Shown piece by piece: positions 1 to 11,759 of a stretch of DNA of 64,000 bases; position 1 is the stretch's first letter; every line of letters begins with the position of its first letter. A program made the position numbers and the translations under genes. Under the pieces are notes generated by a model that saw nothing but the letters and a program-made list of their open reading frames with translations, was not told the DNA's origin and searched no databases. This DNA comes from Cardinalis cardinalis. Its lineage: Eukaryota; Chordata; Aves; Passeriformes; Cardinalidae. The stretch lies in contig JACDOX010000334.1 in NCBI GenBank assembly GCA_014549065.1, positions 86,903 through 150,902 of the forward strand, given 5' to 3'.

Positions 1-793
1 TGGTACTACCAAGCACAAAGTCCATCCTCCCACATGTGAAGCTTGGAATGTTTTTCCTTACATGTGTCACTTGGCATTTGTGACAATTAATTCTGTCTGC
101 CCTCTTGCTCTCCCAGTAGCTTAGGCCTGTTGAAGTTCTTATTAATAGATTCTCGTCATTACTATCTCAAATAATTTACAAACTTTGTCATCCTTTGTCA
201 TGATTGTCCCCATGACAAAGTCCTCAACAGAATTCCCTGAGGAAGTCCTTTTATGACTCTGTTTCATTCTAAGAACTGACAGATGGCCCAATATTCCAAC
301 TGTTTCCTAGCTTTTTGAGCAGATTTTTTTTTTGGTTTTTTTTTTTTTCATCTGTGGAGTGACCTTTTTCTTTTAAGTCCTAGATGCGTAAGCATTTCCC
401 TAAATTTCTATCAAAATCGCTGTGAAAACCATTTTTGTTGCAATCCAAACACCTGTTGACCCCTGTGAGAGCTCCTCTGGGTTTACAGGACATGCCATCC
501 TTGTACAAAAACCATCTGACTCTTCCCGAGTACTTCGCGTTAATTCTGATGTCCACTAATCCTGTTCTCATTATAGCTTCTACTAATTGGTGTGATAGAA
601 GCATGAAATGTGTTGGCTCAGTAGATCTCCCTGGAAACTTCAAAATGAATTCTCAGTCCTGTCACCATTCTGTTCTCATGCTAATTTAGCAGCAATGGGA
701 TGTGGATTTCCTGCCAGGAGTGGTGGCACAGCAAGTCCCAGCATGGGGGAATCTTCCCTGGCAGAGAGGAGCTCTCCTGCCCACCACAGCCAT

Positions 794-1050
794 GGAATTA
801 CAGGATGGTTTGGGTTGGAAGGGACCTTAAAGCCCATCCNTCNCAGCCCTCCATGGCAGGGACACCTGTCCCANGCTGCTCCAACCTGGCTTTGGGCACT
901 TCCAGGGATCCAGGAGCAGNCACAGCTGCTCTGGGAGCTCCATCCCGGGGCCTTCTCACTCTCCCAGGGAACAATTCCTTCCCAATATCCCATCTCACCC
1001 TCCTGTGGTTGAAACCATTCCCCATATCCTGACACCACACATTTTTGTCA
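794..1050 (-). mobile_element. CR1 LINE 3'-end fragment
   Basis: Read on the minus strand, this matches the 3' end of an avian CR1 retrotransposon. Reading forward it begins with the reversed tail (ggtttgggttggaagggacc) and continues with the reversed Leu/Pro-rich ORF2 end. CR1 copies are usually 5'-truncated, as here. The region contains several Ns and no intact frame. Confidence 0.8.
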
Positions 1051-2029
1051 ATGATCTCTCTCTGTGAGGGATTGCTGCCTTGTCCCCTAAACNTTTCCCT
1101 CACTTCCACATATTCAGCCTTTCCCACTTATTCCTTTCATTTCCCCTTCTTTTCCTTCCCTTTCTCCAGGATGTGAGTAATACAGTGTACACATTTTGTT
1201 CTGTGTTTCAGAAGCTGGGCAAAATACTGTCAGTAGAACACATCTGAAAACTCCATGAGTTAATGTGTCCTTGGATAGCATAAGCTGCTTTGATTTAGAC
1301 TGCAATTTACTGCTTTTCCTTCTGGGATTACTGAGGAGTTTTCAGTTGCTGCAGCGATTGTTCTCTTTTGCTCAGTAATTTGCTTGCATTTCAGGTTGCA
1401 CACAGGTTTCCAGGTTCTGAAATGAAAATGTCTTTAGAAGTCAAGAACAAGAAATACTTTTAGCTTGTCATGTTAAATTTTAATTAATCACCTCTGCCAC
1501 CGTTTCCAGCATCAAAGGTTTGCAACACGCCCTTGCAAACATCAGGCAGTGAATGTAAGCCTTAAATACATGGCAAATGATTAAGCTTCCTCATGCCTCA
1601 CATTGAAAACAGGCTTTTGTTATGGCTCTGAATGTTTTGGTAGCAATCTTGGTACACAGACAAATTTTCCACCATTGTTTTTCACCTCTGTATCCCGTTC
1701 TTATCAATATTGATGCCTGTAATTTTCTTTTTAACTTACTCGCAACATCCTGCTTGAATAGTTAGGCCAGGACTGCAATAAATCAGTGAAGAATCGGGAA
1801 ATAGCACCTGGCCNGATCATGGCACAGTTAAGTTTCAAAATTACAATTTCACAGTGCATTATTATAAATTAGTTTTATGTTTAGCAAGGAAGTCTNAGGG
1901 AAGGGCAGTTGTCTGGGGCATCACCACTCATTGACCTCTGCGGTCTGAAAAGCAGAATTTCTGTCACAGGGCATATATCATTTGGGTTAATATTTTTTTT
2001 TCCTATGAGATTTTTTTGGGTTGGCTTTT

Positions 2030-2032
<3 letters not shown>

Positions 2033-2081
<49 letters not shown>

Positions 2082-2205
2082 TTTTTGTTTTTGTTTTTTT
2101 TTTGTGTTTTTTTGTGTTTTTTTTTTTTTTTTTTTGTGGGATTGTTTTGTGTGTGTGTTTTTTGTTTGTTGGTTTGTTTGCTGTGTTGTTGCACTTTTTT
2201 TTTCT
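2033..2205. repeat. Poly-T tract with G-interrupted T-rich extension
   Basis: An uninterrupted run of 48 T (2033-2080) is followed by about 120 nt of T-rich sequence broken by single Gs and GTGTG steps. It could be the poly-A tail of a reverse-inserted retroelement, but no element body is recognisable beside it. The length is likely to be unreliable in any assembly. Confidence 0.9.
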
Positions 2206-3488
2206 GGTGAGAGTTTGTCTGTTTGATTGATTTCTTTTCCTTTAGTCAGAGTAATATTCTTTCCCCTCTGAAGGGGAAATGCTGGGGCTGCAGAGGTTTT
2301 GCTGCCTTGTTTTGCGTGCTGCCATCCCTTGGGCAGTTTTGCAGGGGCAGAGTTGTGCTGTGAGCTGCTGGGCAGCCCAGATCTGGTGCAGGATTTCTGC
2401 CCCCAGAGTCTGAGCCTGGCTCCAGCCTTGTCTCTGTAGCAGACGCCCATCAGCTGCTCCCTCACTGCTCCTTTCACTGCAGGGAGAAACTCTGGTTAGC
2501 CCCAGGTAGGAGCCAAGGAGTGACACCCAGCAGTGCTCCTGATGTCCCTCAGCTCCTTCCTTGGCTGTCAGTCACGCCTTCATACCTGTGCCAGGTACCT
2601 GAAGCTTCCCCTCCTCTTTTTTTCTCCAACTTTACATTCAAGAACTCTGCCAAAGGTGTTTTTGTGCAAATGAAGCCCTGCCGTGTCACTGAATANTGAA
2701 GAGATAGCACCTTGAAATGAAATTACTTCATTTGTTTTATGTCAAAACACAGATTTGTTCATATTACCCTCTATGATTCCNGTGGTTTTCAGAATAAACA
2801 TAAACAACAAAATTGTCTAGCTGAACTTGAAACAAAAGTGTGTTCCTGATATCCAACAGACGGGATAATGATGGTGATGAGGGTAGTTTGATGTAAATTA
2901 TGGTGATTGATGTAAATATGTGCTACAGTGCTTAAATATTTACTGTTTTCCCTTCAGGAGAAGGATGGAGTGTATACAGAAGGGTGTTTTTTACCTGTAC
3001 TGTGCTGCAGTGATGTGCAGGCTGGACTGTTTGGCATTGAATGGCAGTGCTAAAATTATATTGTCTCTGTGTAATTACATATACAGGCCCACTCATATAC
3101 ATCACTTACTGGGGAATGTAATAGTGCATCACAGACACCATCTTATTTTCTTGTAGTAAATTAGTTTTTTTAATGAGCAACATTTATTTTGAAAAGAGAA
3201 TTTAAAGATGACTTTGAGATTCTTTTTAGAGGCATGTTANGGTATTTTCTTGCACTTTTCTTGCTCTAGAAATGACTATTTCTGGAGAAATGAAGCGAGA
3301 CCTGATCCTGATGCGTGAATGCAATATGCCTGTCTGGTGGGGGGCTGGCTGATGTAGGTGATTTCAAAACAAATGCCGTCTGTAATTTAGCTTTAGTTGC
3401 CATTGGGTCCAGACCTGCTGTGGTTGCCCTCTAAGTTAGTTTAAACGTGTGCATTTTCTTGGTCTAACTGTGTGTTTCTGGCGTGCCT

Positions 3489-3502
3489 GTCACCATGGTA
3501 AC
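3489..3502. promoter_or_regulatory. X-box-like palindrome (RFX factor consensus)
   Basis: The 14-mer gtcaccatggtaac fits the RFX X-box consensus GTNRCCNNRGYAAC at every fixed position. RFX factors bind such sites in promoters and introns. There is no other evidence that this intronic site is used, so this is a motif match only. Confidence 0.3.
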
Positions 3503-5017
3503 TCTGAGTTTAAATTCTGTGACATGAGATCACTGCAAGTCTTGCTTTAAAGAGGTCTGAGTTGCTGCACTTTGAAAGCAGGGAGGATTCTGATATTGTC
3601 TCTCCCTCTAACTTGAATCCCCACACAATGGGATTAAATCCAGTGCTTGTCTGCGCTTGTGTCTTTATTCTAATTTTATATGTAACAGCTTTATGAAACG
3701 CAAATAACTTGTTACATAATATGCAGTGCTGAACAGTGTGATTTGTCTTTAAATATGCTTTTTAAAATAGACTATTCCACTCTATAAACAGAGCACATTT
3801 GTGTGTAATCTTGCTGCACTTTTCACTGTGCTGTCGGTTATTTTCAACTGCACTGTATTGTTGTAAAAGGTTTTATCTTTCACTGCTATGGAGAATCCTA
3901 TGGACCTGATTAAATGGGGTTTTCCTTCTGATTCATAGTATTCAGGTTTAAGTGATANGCTCTGTTGAAACCCCACAGGTTATAAGATTGTCCTTGTACT
4001 AATTTATTATTCCTCATTTGGGCTCTAGAGCAGTTTAATTTCTGAGACTTAACAGGTCTGAGCCTGAACTTCATTTAGTTAAAGCCTGTTAAATGTGAAT
4101 GCTGCTTCTGATTTGGCCTCATTTCTGTTGTGATTGTCTGTAATCCTGGTGCTCTTCTGCATGAAGAGTGCTTTTTATATTCATAGTGATGTTTAACAAA
4201 CTAATACAATGCACAAGTGAATAATTTCTCCTCCTGGAATGCCTTTTTTTGTGCTCATGTTGCTCAAAAGGAAGCCAAATGTAAGAGTGCTCGAGTTTGG
4301 CTATTGGAGCCCAGACAGGAATTTCTGTTCCCTGTGCACAGGTGTGGAGGTGGACGAGGGCTGGGGGAGTTCTGGGCAGTGGGGACAGTGGAGGNATCCA
4401 GACAAGTTCAGTCAGAATTGCTTCTGAATGACCTCAGACCCAAACCCAGATGTTTTTATGACCCTCACTCGTCCTCCTGCCTGTGAAAACCTGGATTGCT
4501 AAAGGGTGTGTTTAGGGCACTTGTGGAAATTGAAGGTATGTTTAGGTAGAATATTTTCTGACCTGTTTTCATCTGAGCTGGAAGAAGCCTGTTTGCTGCC
4601 TGGCTGACAAGCTGTGCAAAATAAGGTTGTAAATATCCATCCCTGTCATCTGGGAGCTAAGGTGGCTCTCCCCTCCCCACCAGCTAAATCTGTTCATGCT
4701 GCATTCTGACAGTGGCAAAAACCTCCCTGAAAGTTCTGTGTAACACAACAGGGAAATGCCCTTCATGCAAGAAATGCCAGATTTTGGGTGAATAACATAT
4801 TCTTGTGAAAAAAAAAGGTAGTTGTCATATAGATATGGGTGAGACTTCTTGAGAGAGGGGAAAACATGTTTTGGGAGTGCNATGGATGAGAAGGGTCCCC
4901 GTTCTTCTGGGAAGGTGGGGAATAAGCTGGAGCCAGTGCACAGTCTGCATTTTTGGGAGGAGGTGGTGGTGGGTCCAGGCTTGGATCCCCAAGCTGGCTG
5001 AGGGAAGTTTTAAGTTA

Positions 5018-5085
5018 ACAATAACAAACTGCAGTGGGGTGTCTGCAGGGACAACTGCAGACACCCCACTGTAGTTTGTTATTGT
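5018..5085. repeat. Near-perfect 31-bp inverted repeat with 6-nt loop
   Basis: The left arm 5018-5048 and right arm 5055-5085 are reverse complements except for one position, which becomes a G-U pair in RNA made from the + strand. The loop is ggacaa. The whole structure is 68 nt, the size of a microRNA precursor, but pairing is much more complete than in typical animal pre-miRNAs. It may instead be a recent palindromic duplication or a tiny inverted-repeat element. Confidence 0.9.
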
Positions 5086-5431
5086 ACTTGGCTGTAGGAG
5101 CTCTTTAGGGAATTGTACTTTGTTGTCTTGGATGTGGAAGTTTAAGAACAATAACTTAGCAATAAGTACATGAAAGCTATTACCTTGATACACAGGGGAA
5201 TATTTTCAGGGTAGTTTTAACTTCAATCCATGTTTCAAAACTAAAACTTAAAACAAATCTTCCTTGGGCTGGCAACACATTGGGCTGAGTATAGAAAGTC
5301 TTCTGGTGGTTTTTATTTGGTGGGTGGGATGTTTTGGTGGTTTTTTTTGTCTTTTTTGTTTATTTAAAAAAATTTTATGTATTTTTAATTTAAGAGTTTC
5401 TGAACCCTTTTTCCTTTGTTCTGTTTTGCAG

Positions 5432-5538
5432 CATTACTTTACTGTTCTCTTTGGCCATGAGGGGCAGAAGCCACTGGAGCTGCGTTGTGAGGATGAGGTT
5501 GATGGAGATGAGTGGGTAGAAGCTATTCACCAAGCAAG
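5432..5538 (+). CDS. RASGRF2: RASGRF2 window exon 1: C-terminal part of PH1
   Basis: This exon encodes the last strands and closing helix of the first pleckstrin homology domain (partial-product residues 1-36). It starts HYFTVLFGHEGQKP and ends in the helix DEWVEAIHQA; that Trp is the near-invariant PH-domain tryptophan. In RasGRF proteins PH1 works with the coiled coil and IQ motif for membrane placement and calcium responsiveness. The acceptor is gcag and the donor gtatgg. The exon is 107 bp, enters in phase 0 and leaves with two bases (AG) of a Ser codon finished by the next exon. By recall of the human protein it corresponds to about residues 97-132 and is probably exon 2, with the start codon upstream of this window. 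Confidence 0.95.
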
Positions 5539-7112
5539 GTATGGAACTCAATTTGTGACCCTCTGATCCATTTTATTATAGATAAATGGATAATACTTTG
5601 AGAACCTAAACCCATCTTCCAAACTGAAAGAAGTGATTACATGTATTAGGTGGGTGTTGTTTGCAATTCATGAGTACCTTATAGGAAAAAAACACCTTTA
5701 ATATTCATTCTTATTTCACTGTCTTTTATCTTTCATAAGCAATTATGCTGCAGTTGAAATTAGTTCAGGAAGAATATTATTTTATTAGAAAGAAGCCCTA
5801 GGATTAGTCTTCTGTTAGAGACAAGCGTGTCATATGAATGAGGAAATTAATAATATTACAGATGAATAAATGAGTTTTTCCATAAAAACTCTTACAGAGA
5901 AATAAGTGTAAAAAAGAGGACATCAAGCCATAAAGATGATGAAGTGTGACAAATAAAATTTTGACTTTGAAACNGAAATTCTGAATGACCTGAACCACAG
6001 TTTGTGAAAAGGGACGTCATAGGACCTTGAGCCATGCAGTAGGCTGTGCCTGAGGAGAGGCCTGGGTGGCAAGTGGCCACGGTTTAGGTGTAATCTAATG
6101 AAAGTGATCTCACTTGCATGAAGGCCTGAGGAATATAGAAGGTGTGAGAAACTATGCTCAATCTTCAGAGTTTTAAAAAGTTTAATAAGGGATAAAAGGG
6201 ATAAAATGCAGTGCTGAGGTGCTTGGCTATTTGCTAAAAGCACACCATTAACCTAAACCATGTTCTCTATGTACTGTTACATTACAGGGGCTGCAGGCAT
6301 ATTCATAAGGGTTTGAGTTGGATATGTATATATTCCAACATTCCTTTGGGTTTAGATGTTCTTTTGCTTGGTTTTAACCTTTGGCTTGTCTTCATGCCAT
6401 GTTGTAAATTAAACCAATNTATTTTATTTCTTCTTGTGGTTCCATCCTGTTGTTTTTACACTCCCTGGTAACGAGGGGCCAGTAAATTGGGTTCTGGTTT
6501 TTGTCACTCTTATTTTACCACTCAGATAATCTACAAGTGCAAGGAACCNCATACTTATCTTACACCATTCTTTGAGTTAGTTACATAAAGGCATGTTAAC
6601 ATCAGATAGTCTCTATTTTAATATCATGCTATGGCCTAAGATATACAAATTGCTATTTAGTATTTCTGCAAGCCAAATGGTGCATACCTAAANGGACAGA
6701 TTATACTATACCAAAAAGCAGCTAAAAGGAATCACAAATTGCATTATATCAGGATCTCTGTGATCAATAATAACTTGCAAAACAAAAGCTAATACATAAA
6801 TGNGAAAGGCAATAACTGTATTTGTCATTTATAACAGGAGGCANAGCTGCTGCCGAAATGCACTTTCTGCAGCCTCCTCCCATCCACACTCACCTCAGCT
6901 AATCTGCAGTGCCATGGTAACGCACAAGGAGCCAGGCAGCTCCCGAATTGCTTAGGACACGAGCCATGTAAACACAAGTGATTCTGCTTCAGAACTAAAA
7001 TTGAACATGAGCAGCTCGTAGTTTTTAATTTAGAGCTTGTGAAGTGAGGCTCTGGGCCTGCACGCCTTGTGCTGCCTGGGCAGCCAGCTTTGGGAGCTGT
7101 GTCCTCCTCTGG

Positions 7113-7554
7113 TGATGCCTAGAGCAGTGGCTAGACAGTGTTAAAGGAATAAAGTGGGTATTTTTTAAAAGGCCTCAAAGGATCTACCTTGCACAGCACA
7201 AAAGTCTGGCCAAGGCTCCACCCAAGGTGCACCCAAGNTGNACCCAAGNTGGACNCNGAGNCACNAGTTGTCACACTTTGATGAGTTCTGGTCCATTGCC
7301 ATATTGGGGTTCAGTGTCCAATTCCAGCNCCAGGNGATGCAGTCCCACCCTCCCAGGCTGCTCTCCTCCATTCCCTGNTGTTTGCACTTTTTGGGCTGAA
7401 GCTGCAGCGATGTCCTTGGTTCTGGGGCTGGAAAAGGATTGTTCTGTGTGCCTGGGCTGTGAGGAGAGCAGCTGACACTTTATATGGAGTTCAGAGCTAC
7501 ATCCTAATGTAGTGCAGAATCTGGAAAATATGAAAGCTCAAATTTAAGGCATCA
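7113..7554 (-). mobile_element. Solo LTR, family A, copy 1
   Basis: The element begins TGATGCCT and ends AAGGCATCA, so the ends are short inverted repeats with TG...CA termini as in retroviral LTRs. On the minus strand a TATA-like box (reverse of cactttatatgg) lies near its start, and other copies show a poly-A signal near its end, so I read its sense strand as minus. No gag-pol sequence is attached. It carries many Ns. No clean target-site duplication is visible. Confidence 0.75.
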
Positions 7555-7749
7555 GTGGTGCCNCTGAGTGGGGCCCTGTCCTCTCCCAGGCCAGCCCTGC
7601 GGGTGGGCAGTGGAGCAGCTCTGGGTGACCACATCATCCCGTGCCCTGGGGGTCCCTGGGGCTCAGGGCTGGGCCAGTGTCCCCTGTGTGACACCACAGC
7701 CCTGTGCTGCTGCAGGGTTTGTCCTGGTCTGGGACAGCTTTTGCTGTGC

Positions 7750-8177
7750 AGTGCCTTGGAGTGGCTGCCTAGAACAGAGGCTGGGTAAGATTGACAGAAT
7801 AAAGTGGGTATTTATTAAAGGCCTTCAAAANGTGCATCTTGGGCTGTCAGAGGCCTCCCAGAGGCTGCACCCTAGATGGACAATGGTCACGAGTTTTTCA
7901 CTCAATTATAAGTTTGGTCCATTTGCATTTCAGGGGTTAATCCTCCAATTCCAGCTTCAGCTAATGAAGTCATTTACCCCCAGCTTGCTCTCCCCCAATT
8001 CACTTTTGTTTATGCTTTCAGGGCCTGAGGCTGTAGGGTGCCCTTGAGTGTCAGGCCCAGAGGGATTGTGTTGCCTGATCCAAATGTGAAGATAGCCACT
8101 ATCACTGTATATGGAGCTTAGAGTTATAGCCTAAAGCAGCACAGGATTTGAAAAATATAAAAGCGAAATCTTGGCAT
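7750..8177 (-). mobile_element. Solo LTR, family A, variant copy 2
   Basis: This is a second family-A LTR about 195 bp downstream of the first, in the same orientation but from a different sub-lineage. Its middle (ggacaatggtcacgag, then a pyrimidine-rich stretch) differs from copies 1, 5 and 6 and matches copy 3 at 11121. The reversed poly-A signal (gggtatttattaaa in + orientation) is intact. The 5' terminal TGA is changed and the other end reads ttggcatc. Confidence 0.75.
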
Positions 8178-8284
8178 CCTGCTGACAGTGAGTGAGGAAG
8201 GGAGGAGGGCTTTTTGCCTCATGCTCGTGGACAATTCAGGGACAGGAGCATCCTGGGCTTCCCTCTCTGCAGCATCAGTTTGGT

Positions 8285-8612
8285 TTTGCCACAACCTTTC
8301 CCTGCCAGGAGGAGACACACAGGGGAGATTTGGGCTGTGCTCCGGGGCACAGGGACAGGAGCAGAGGGAACGGCCTCAGGCTGGGCAGGGCAGGCTCAGG
8401 GTGGGCACAGCAGGAATTGCCCCATGGAAAGGGGGCTCAGGAACTGCCCTGGCACTGCCCAGCGGGGTTTGGAGTTTGGAGTGCCCGGCCCTGCAGGTGT
8501 CACCTGGAGGTGGCACTCAGAGCTCTGGGCTGGGGACAAGGTGGGGACTGGGCACAGCTGGGACTCCATGGGCTGGGGGGATTNTCCACCTTCAGGGATC
8601 CTGGGATTCTTG
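8285..8612 (+). mobile_element. CR1-type LINE 3' fragment
   Basis: This GC-rich segment is clearly homologous, in inverted orientation, to 47640-47950. Both translate to the same peptide-like string (for example HGKGAQELPWHCPAGFG) although neither is a working gene. It ends with a decayed CR1-like tail. The match identifies it as an interspersed repeat and not as the host exon that its open frames suggest. Confidence 0.7.
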
Positions 8613-9225
8613 TCCTTTGCCTGGTGTAAAAGGCACATAAGCAAGAAGGGCTTCATAACGAGGTAAATTTTTTTCTCCTTGTAGTTCAGTTTGCAAGTGT
8701 GTCACACATGAATTTTCAAGGTAGAAACTGACACGAAATGAAGGCAATGGTAAACAATGCACAGCTGAAAATAGTGAGAACTTGTGGAGAAGTTGGTTGT
8801 GACATTCAGGGTCAGGGTGGCTGACTTTTGGCTCCACCAGGGAGTTCTCATTGCAGGATTTACAGGACAGCTGAGTAACTAAGATCAGTATTTTTATCTC
8901 CATCCCTTTTGCTGTTTGCCTGTTTCTACCTTATTGGGCCTACCTCTTGATGATATTGAGCTATGGGCAGCTCCATGAGGGACAGTCTCAAGGTCCTATG
9001 CCATTTGGGGGATTTTCTTCATCACCTTTTCTGCATAGCTTTCTAAATTTTCTTGGGGAAGTTTCCCGGGGATACAGACATGGCTTTCTTGTGTTTTCTT
9101 GGACAAAATTCCAACAAGCGATCAAAAATAAAGGTAAAATTTAGTTGGTAAGCATGGAGTGTCATTCCCTATTGTGGGTTACCTCCTTGCTCTGATCATT
9201 TTCTGATCATTTTTCGTTCACTGGA

Positions 9226-9300
9226 AGCTGCTTTTGTTTGCTTTGCATTGTGTCGAGCAGAACAGCCTGGAGTTTCTAATTAGTTACTAAACCATTGGGT
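9226..9300 (+). repeat. 75-bp segment duplicated at 11624-11697
   Basis: This block (agctgcttttgtttgctttg onward) recurs about 2.4 kb downstream with roughly 90% identity by eye. The family is not recognised. It may be a fragment of an unnamed interspersed repeat or a local duplication. Confidence 0.75.
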
Positions 9301-11120
9301 CTTTTGCTGAAGGTAGATAAAAAGAGGCTAAAATAATAGTTTTTGAGTATTGTGTAAGACTTTTCTTGCAAACTTAATTGAACAAAAGAGCACAGATTTT
9401 CTTTAGGGATTGAATTCTGCCTTCATCATGATCCAGACCTTTTCCCTTAAGTTTATATGTATTTTTGACAAATGGGNGAAGTTTTGGCAACTTCTGAAGT
9501 GCCACTGTTGATTTGAGCCTAACCTAAGGGTTTTTTTAGGAATCGATGAATGGCATTTTATGTAGCACTTTAAAGATGCTTCTTTGTACTGTCTAGGTGT
9601 CTTAGTTACAAATTCTTGGAGGCATTGAGAAGACTGCCACTACTCTTATATTGAAAAGAGACCTGGAAACATCTTGTTCTGTGTGAATATGCTGGCATTT
9701 GAGAAAGGGAAATATTTAATTGCTTTCCAGAGGGTCATATCCTCATGAGGAGCTGTGGTAATGCCTGTGTTAGCTGAGACAATGCAATTGAGGTAGTTGA
9801 GGCTTTTTGTTTTCTTAGACTGACATATAGAAAACCTAATTTTGTACTGCTTTTTGTTAATTTTTTTCCCCCAACACATATTTGTAGCCATCAAAATTTC
9901 TTCCACATNTAATTTACTTTGTCAGTTATAAACAGAGTGTTGAAAAAAGGATGCTGCAATCTCACTGCACCCCATGGTCCACTCTCGGTAAATAAGAATT
10001 TTATTTGGATGCCAGTACCTAATGAAAGGATCTTTTCTGCTGTGATGTTGTCCATTGTTCCTGTCCATAGAGCCCTCTCCTCACATGGGAGATTGTTTGG
10101 CTTTTGGATTAAATTGGGATATCCAGTATATTTTACTGGAACCTCATTATCAGTTCCATATCTGTACTTACTTTTTTCCCCTTCCATTTTATTTGAATTT
10201 TCACTATTTNGGTTTCTCTTTAATATCCAGGGTGGCAGAACATGCTTTGCTCCTTCTGAGCTACAATTTTGGGCAAGAGGATTTATTCCTGGCAAGTGCT
10301 AGTTCCTCTGTCAGTGTCTGCATCGGGAAGTCCTGGTTTTGGCTGTCTTCCAGAACTTCTGCTCTTGTGAAAAAATCTCTTTCACCCTCAATACACTGAG
10401 GTGTACTTATTACTCTCTCTTACAAAATCCTCTACATTTTAAGGCTTTTTTGCATTTAGCTCAAAAACTCTTATGCTTTTTTTTTCATATGAATGCAGTA
10501 TTAATAAAATTTATTGGACTTCTCTGCTTTAGCTTATTCCAAAGTCTTAAATTCCCATGTGTGGGAATAAAAACCCTCCTTTCATGCAGGCACAAGTGTG
10601 AACTTAATTGGGAAACTGATTTGAAAAGGAAATATGCTTTTTTAATTTATTGCCAGCTTAGTTGTAATCAATCTCATTCCTCCAGGTCTGCTTACTGCAC
10701 AGGTGATGTGGGAGAAGATTACGGAGGAAAATGGGAATAATGCTTTCACCTGGGTCACTGTTTAAGGTGCATGAGGAACTACTGCCCTCTAACTGGCAAT
10801 TTAAAATTAAAAACAAACAGAAGCAGCAAAGCTTTCTCTCCGGTTTGCAGGCACACTTTTGCTGTGTATTTTACACAGCATTTTGCNGGTGGTTGTAAGC
10901 TCACTGTGGCAGCTCAGAGCTGCACTGTGCTGATGCCTTGCTGTTCGTAAAACTGTGTTAGCTGAGGCCTGGTCCTTTAAAAACCAGNATTTTTTGGTTT
11001 CTGGTGGGCTGAGAGTGAGGCAGAGGGTGCATCCAGTACAGACACCCAGTGTGAGCGCCTCAAAAATCACTGAGCTGTGCAGGCTGTCCAGGGGCTGCTC
11101 CTGGACCTCCATATCCGTGA

Positions 11121-11530
11121 TGATGCCTTGGAGTGGCTGCCTAGAACAGAGGCTGAGTAAGATTGACAGAATAAAGTGGGTATTTATTAAAGGCCNNCAA
11201 AAGGTGCATCTTGGGCNGTCAGAGGCCTCCCGGAGGCTGCACCCTAGATGGACAATGGTCACGAGTTTTTCACTCAATTATAAGTTTGGTCCATTTGCAT
11301 TTCAGGGGTTAATCCTCCAATTCCAGCTTCAGCTAATGAAGTCATTTACCCCCAGTTTGCTCCCCCCACATCACTTTTGTTTATACTTTCAGGTCCTGAG
11401 GCTGTAGGGTGCCCTTGAGTGTCAGGCCCAGAGTGATTTTGTCTGACCAAAATGTGAAGACAGTAACTAACATTATGTATGTAGTTTAGAGTTATACCCT
11501 AATGCAGTACAGGGTTTGAAAAATATAAAA
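11121..11530 (-). mobile_element. Solo LTR, family A, variant copy 3, truncated
   Basis: This copy is nearly identical to copy 2 through most of its length, so the two belong to the same young sub-lineage. It starts TGATGCCTTGGAG. It stops at aaaatataaaa, lacking the final 20 or so bases ending GGCATCA, and unrelated GC-rich sequence follows. Confidence 0.75.
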
Positions 11531-11623
11531 CCCTGCCTGTGCTGTGCCTCAGCTCCATCTGGGCACACAGGGGCCTGCAGAGCCATCCCTCAGCCAGTCA
11601 CCCAGGCCTGTGGTGTTCCCAGN

Positions 11624-11697
11624 AGCTGCTTTTGTTTGCTTTGCATTGTGTGAAGCAGAGCACCCTGGAGTTTCTAATTAGTCACTAAACNGTTGGG
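11624..11697 (+). repeat. Second copy of the 75-bp duplicated segment
   Basis: This is the partner of 9226-9300, with a handful of substitutions and one N. Short GTTTAGT repeats follow directly (11696-11730). The boundaries against surrounding sequence are abrupt on both sides. Confidence 0.75.
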
Positions 11698-11759
11698 TTT
11701 AGTAAAGTTGGGTTTAGTTTAGTTTAAACCCTTTCCAGCAGCCGAATCACCAATCCCTG

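Larger units (their letters stand above)
1..5431 (+). other. RASGRF2: Upstream intron (partial), before window exon 1
   Basis: This is non-coding intron sequence ending in a clean acceptor (pyrimidine stretch then gcag at 5428-5431). It holds a reverse CR1 tail, a long T tract, an X-box-like site and a 68-nt inverted repeat, each listed separately. No further exon with splice sites and homology was found. The remaining sequence looks like ordinary AT-rich intron. Confidence 0.85.

Noticed and set aside
1881..2477. Open frames rich in Phe or Lys across the T tract
   Set aside because: They are translations of low-complexity T/A runs, with no domain and no splice context.
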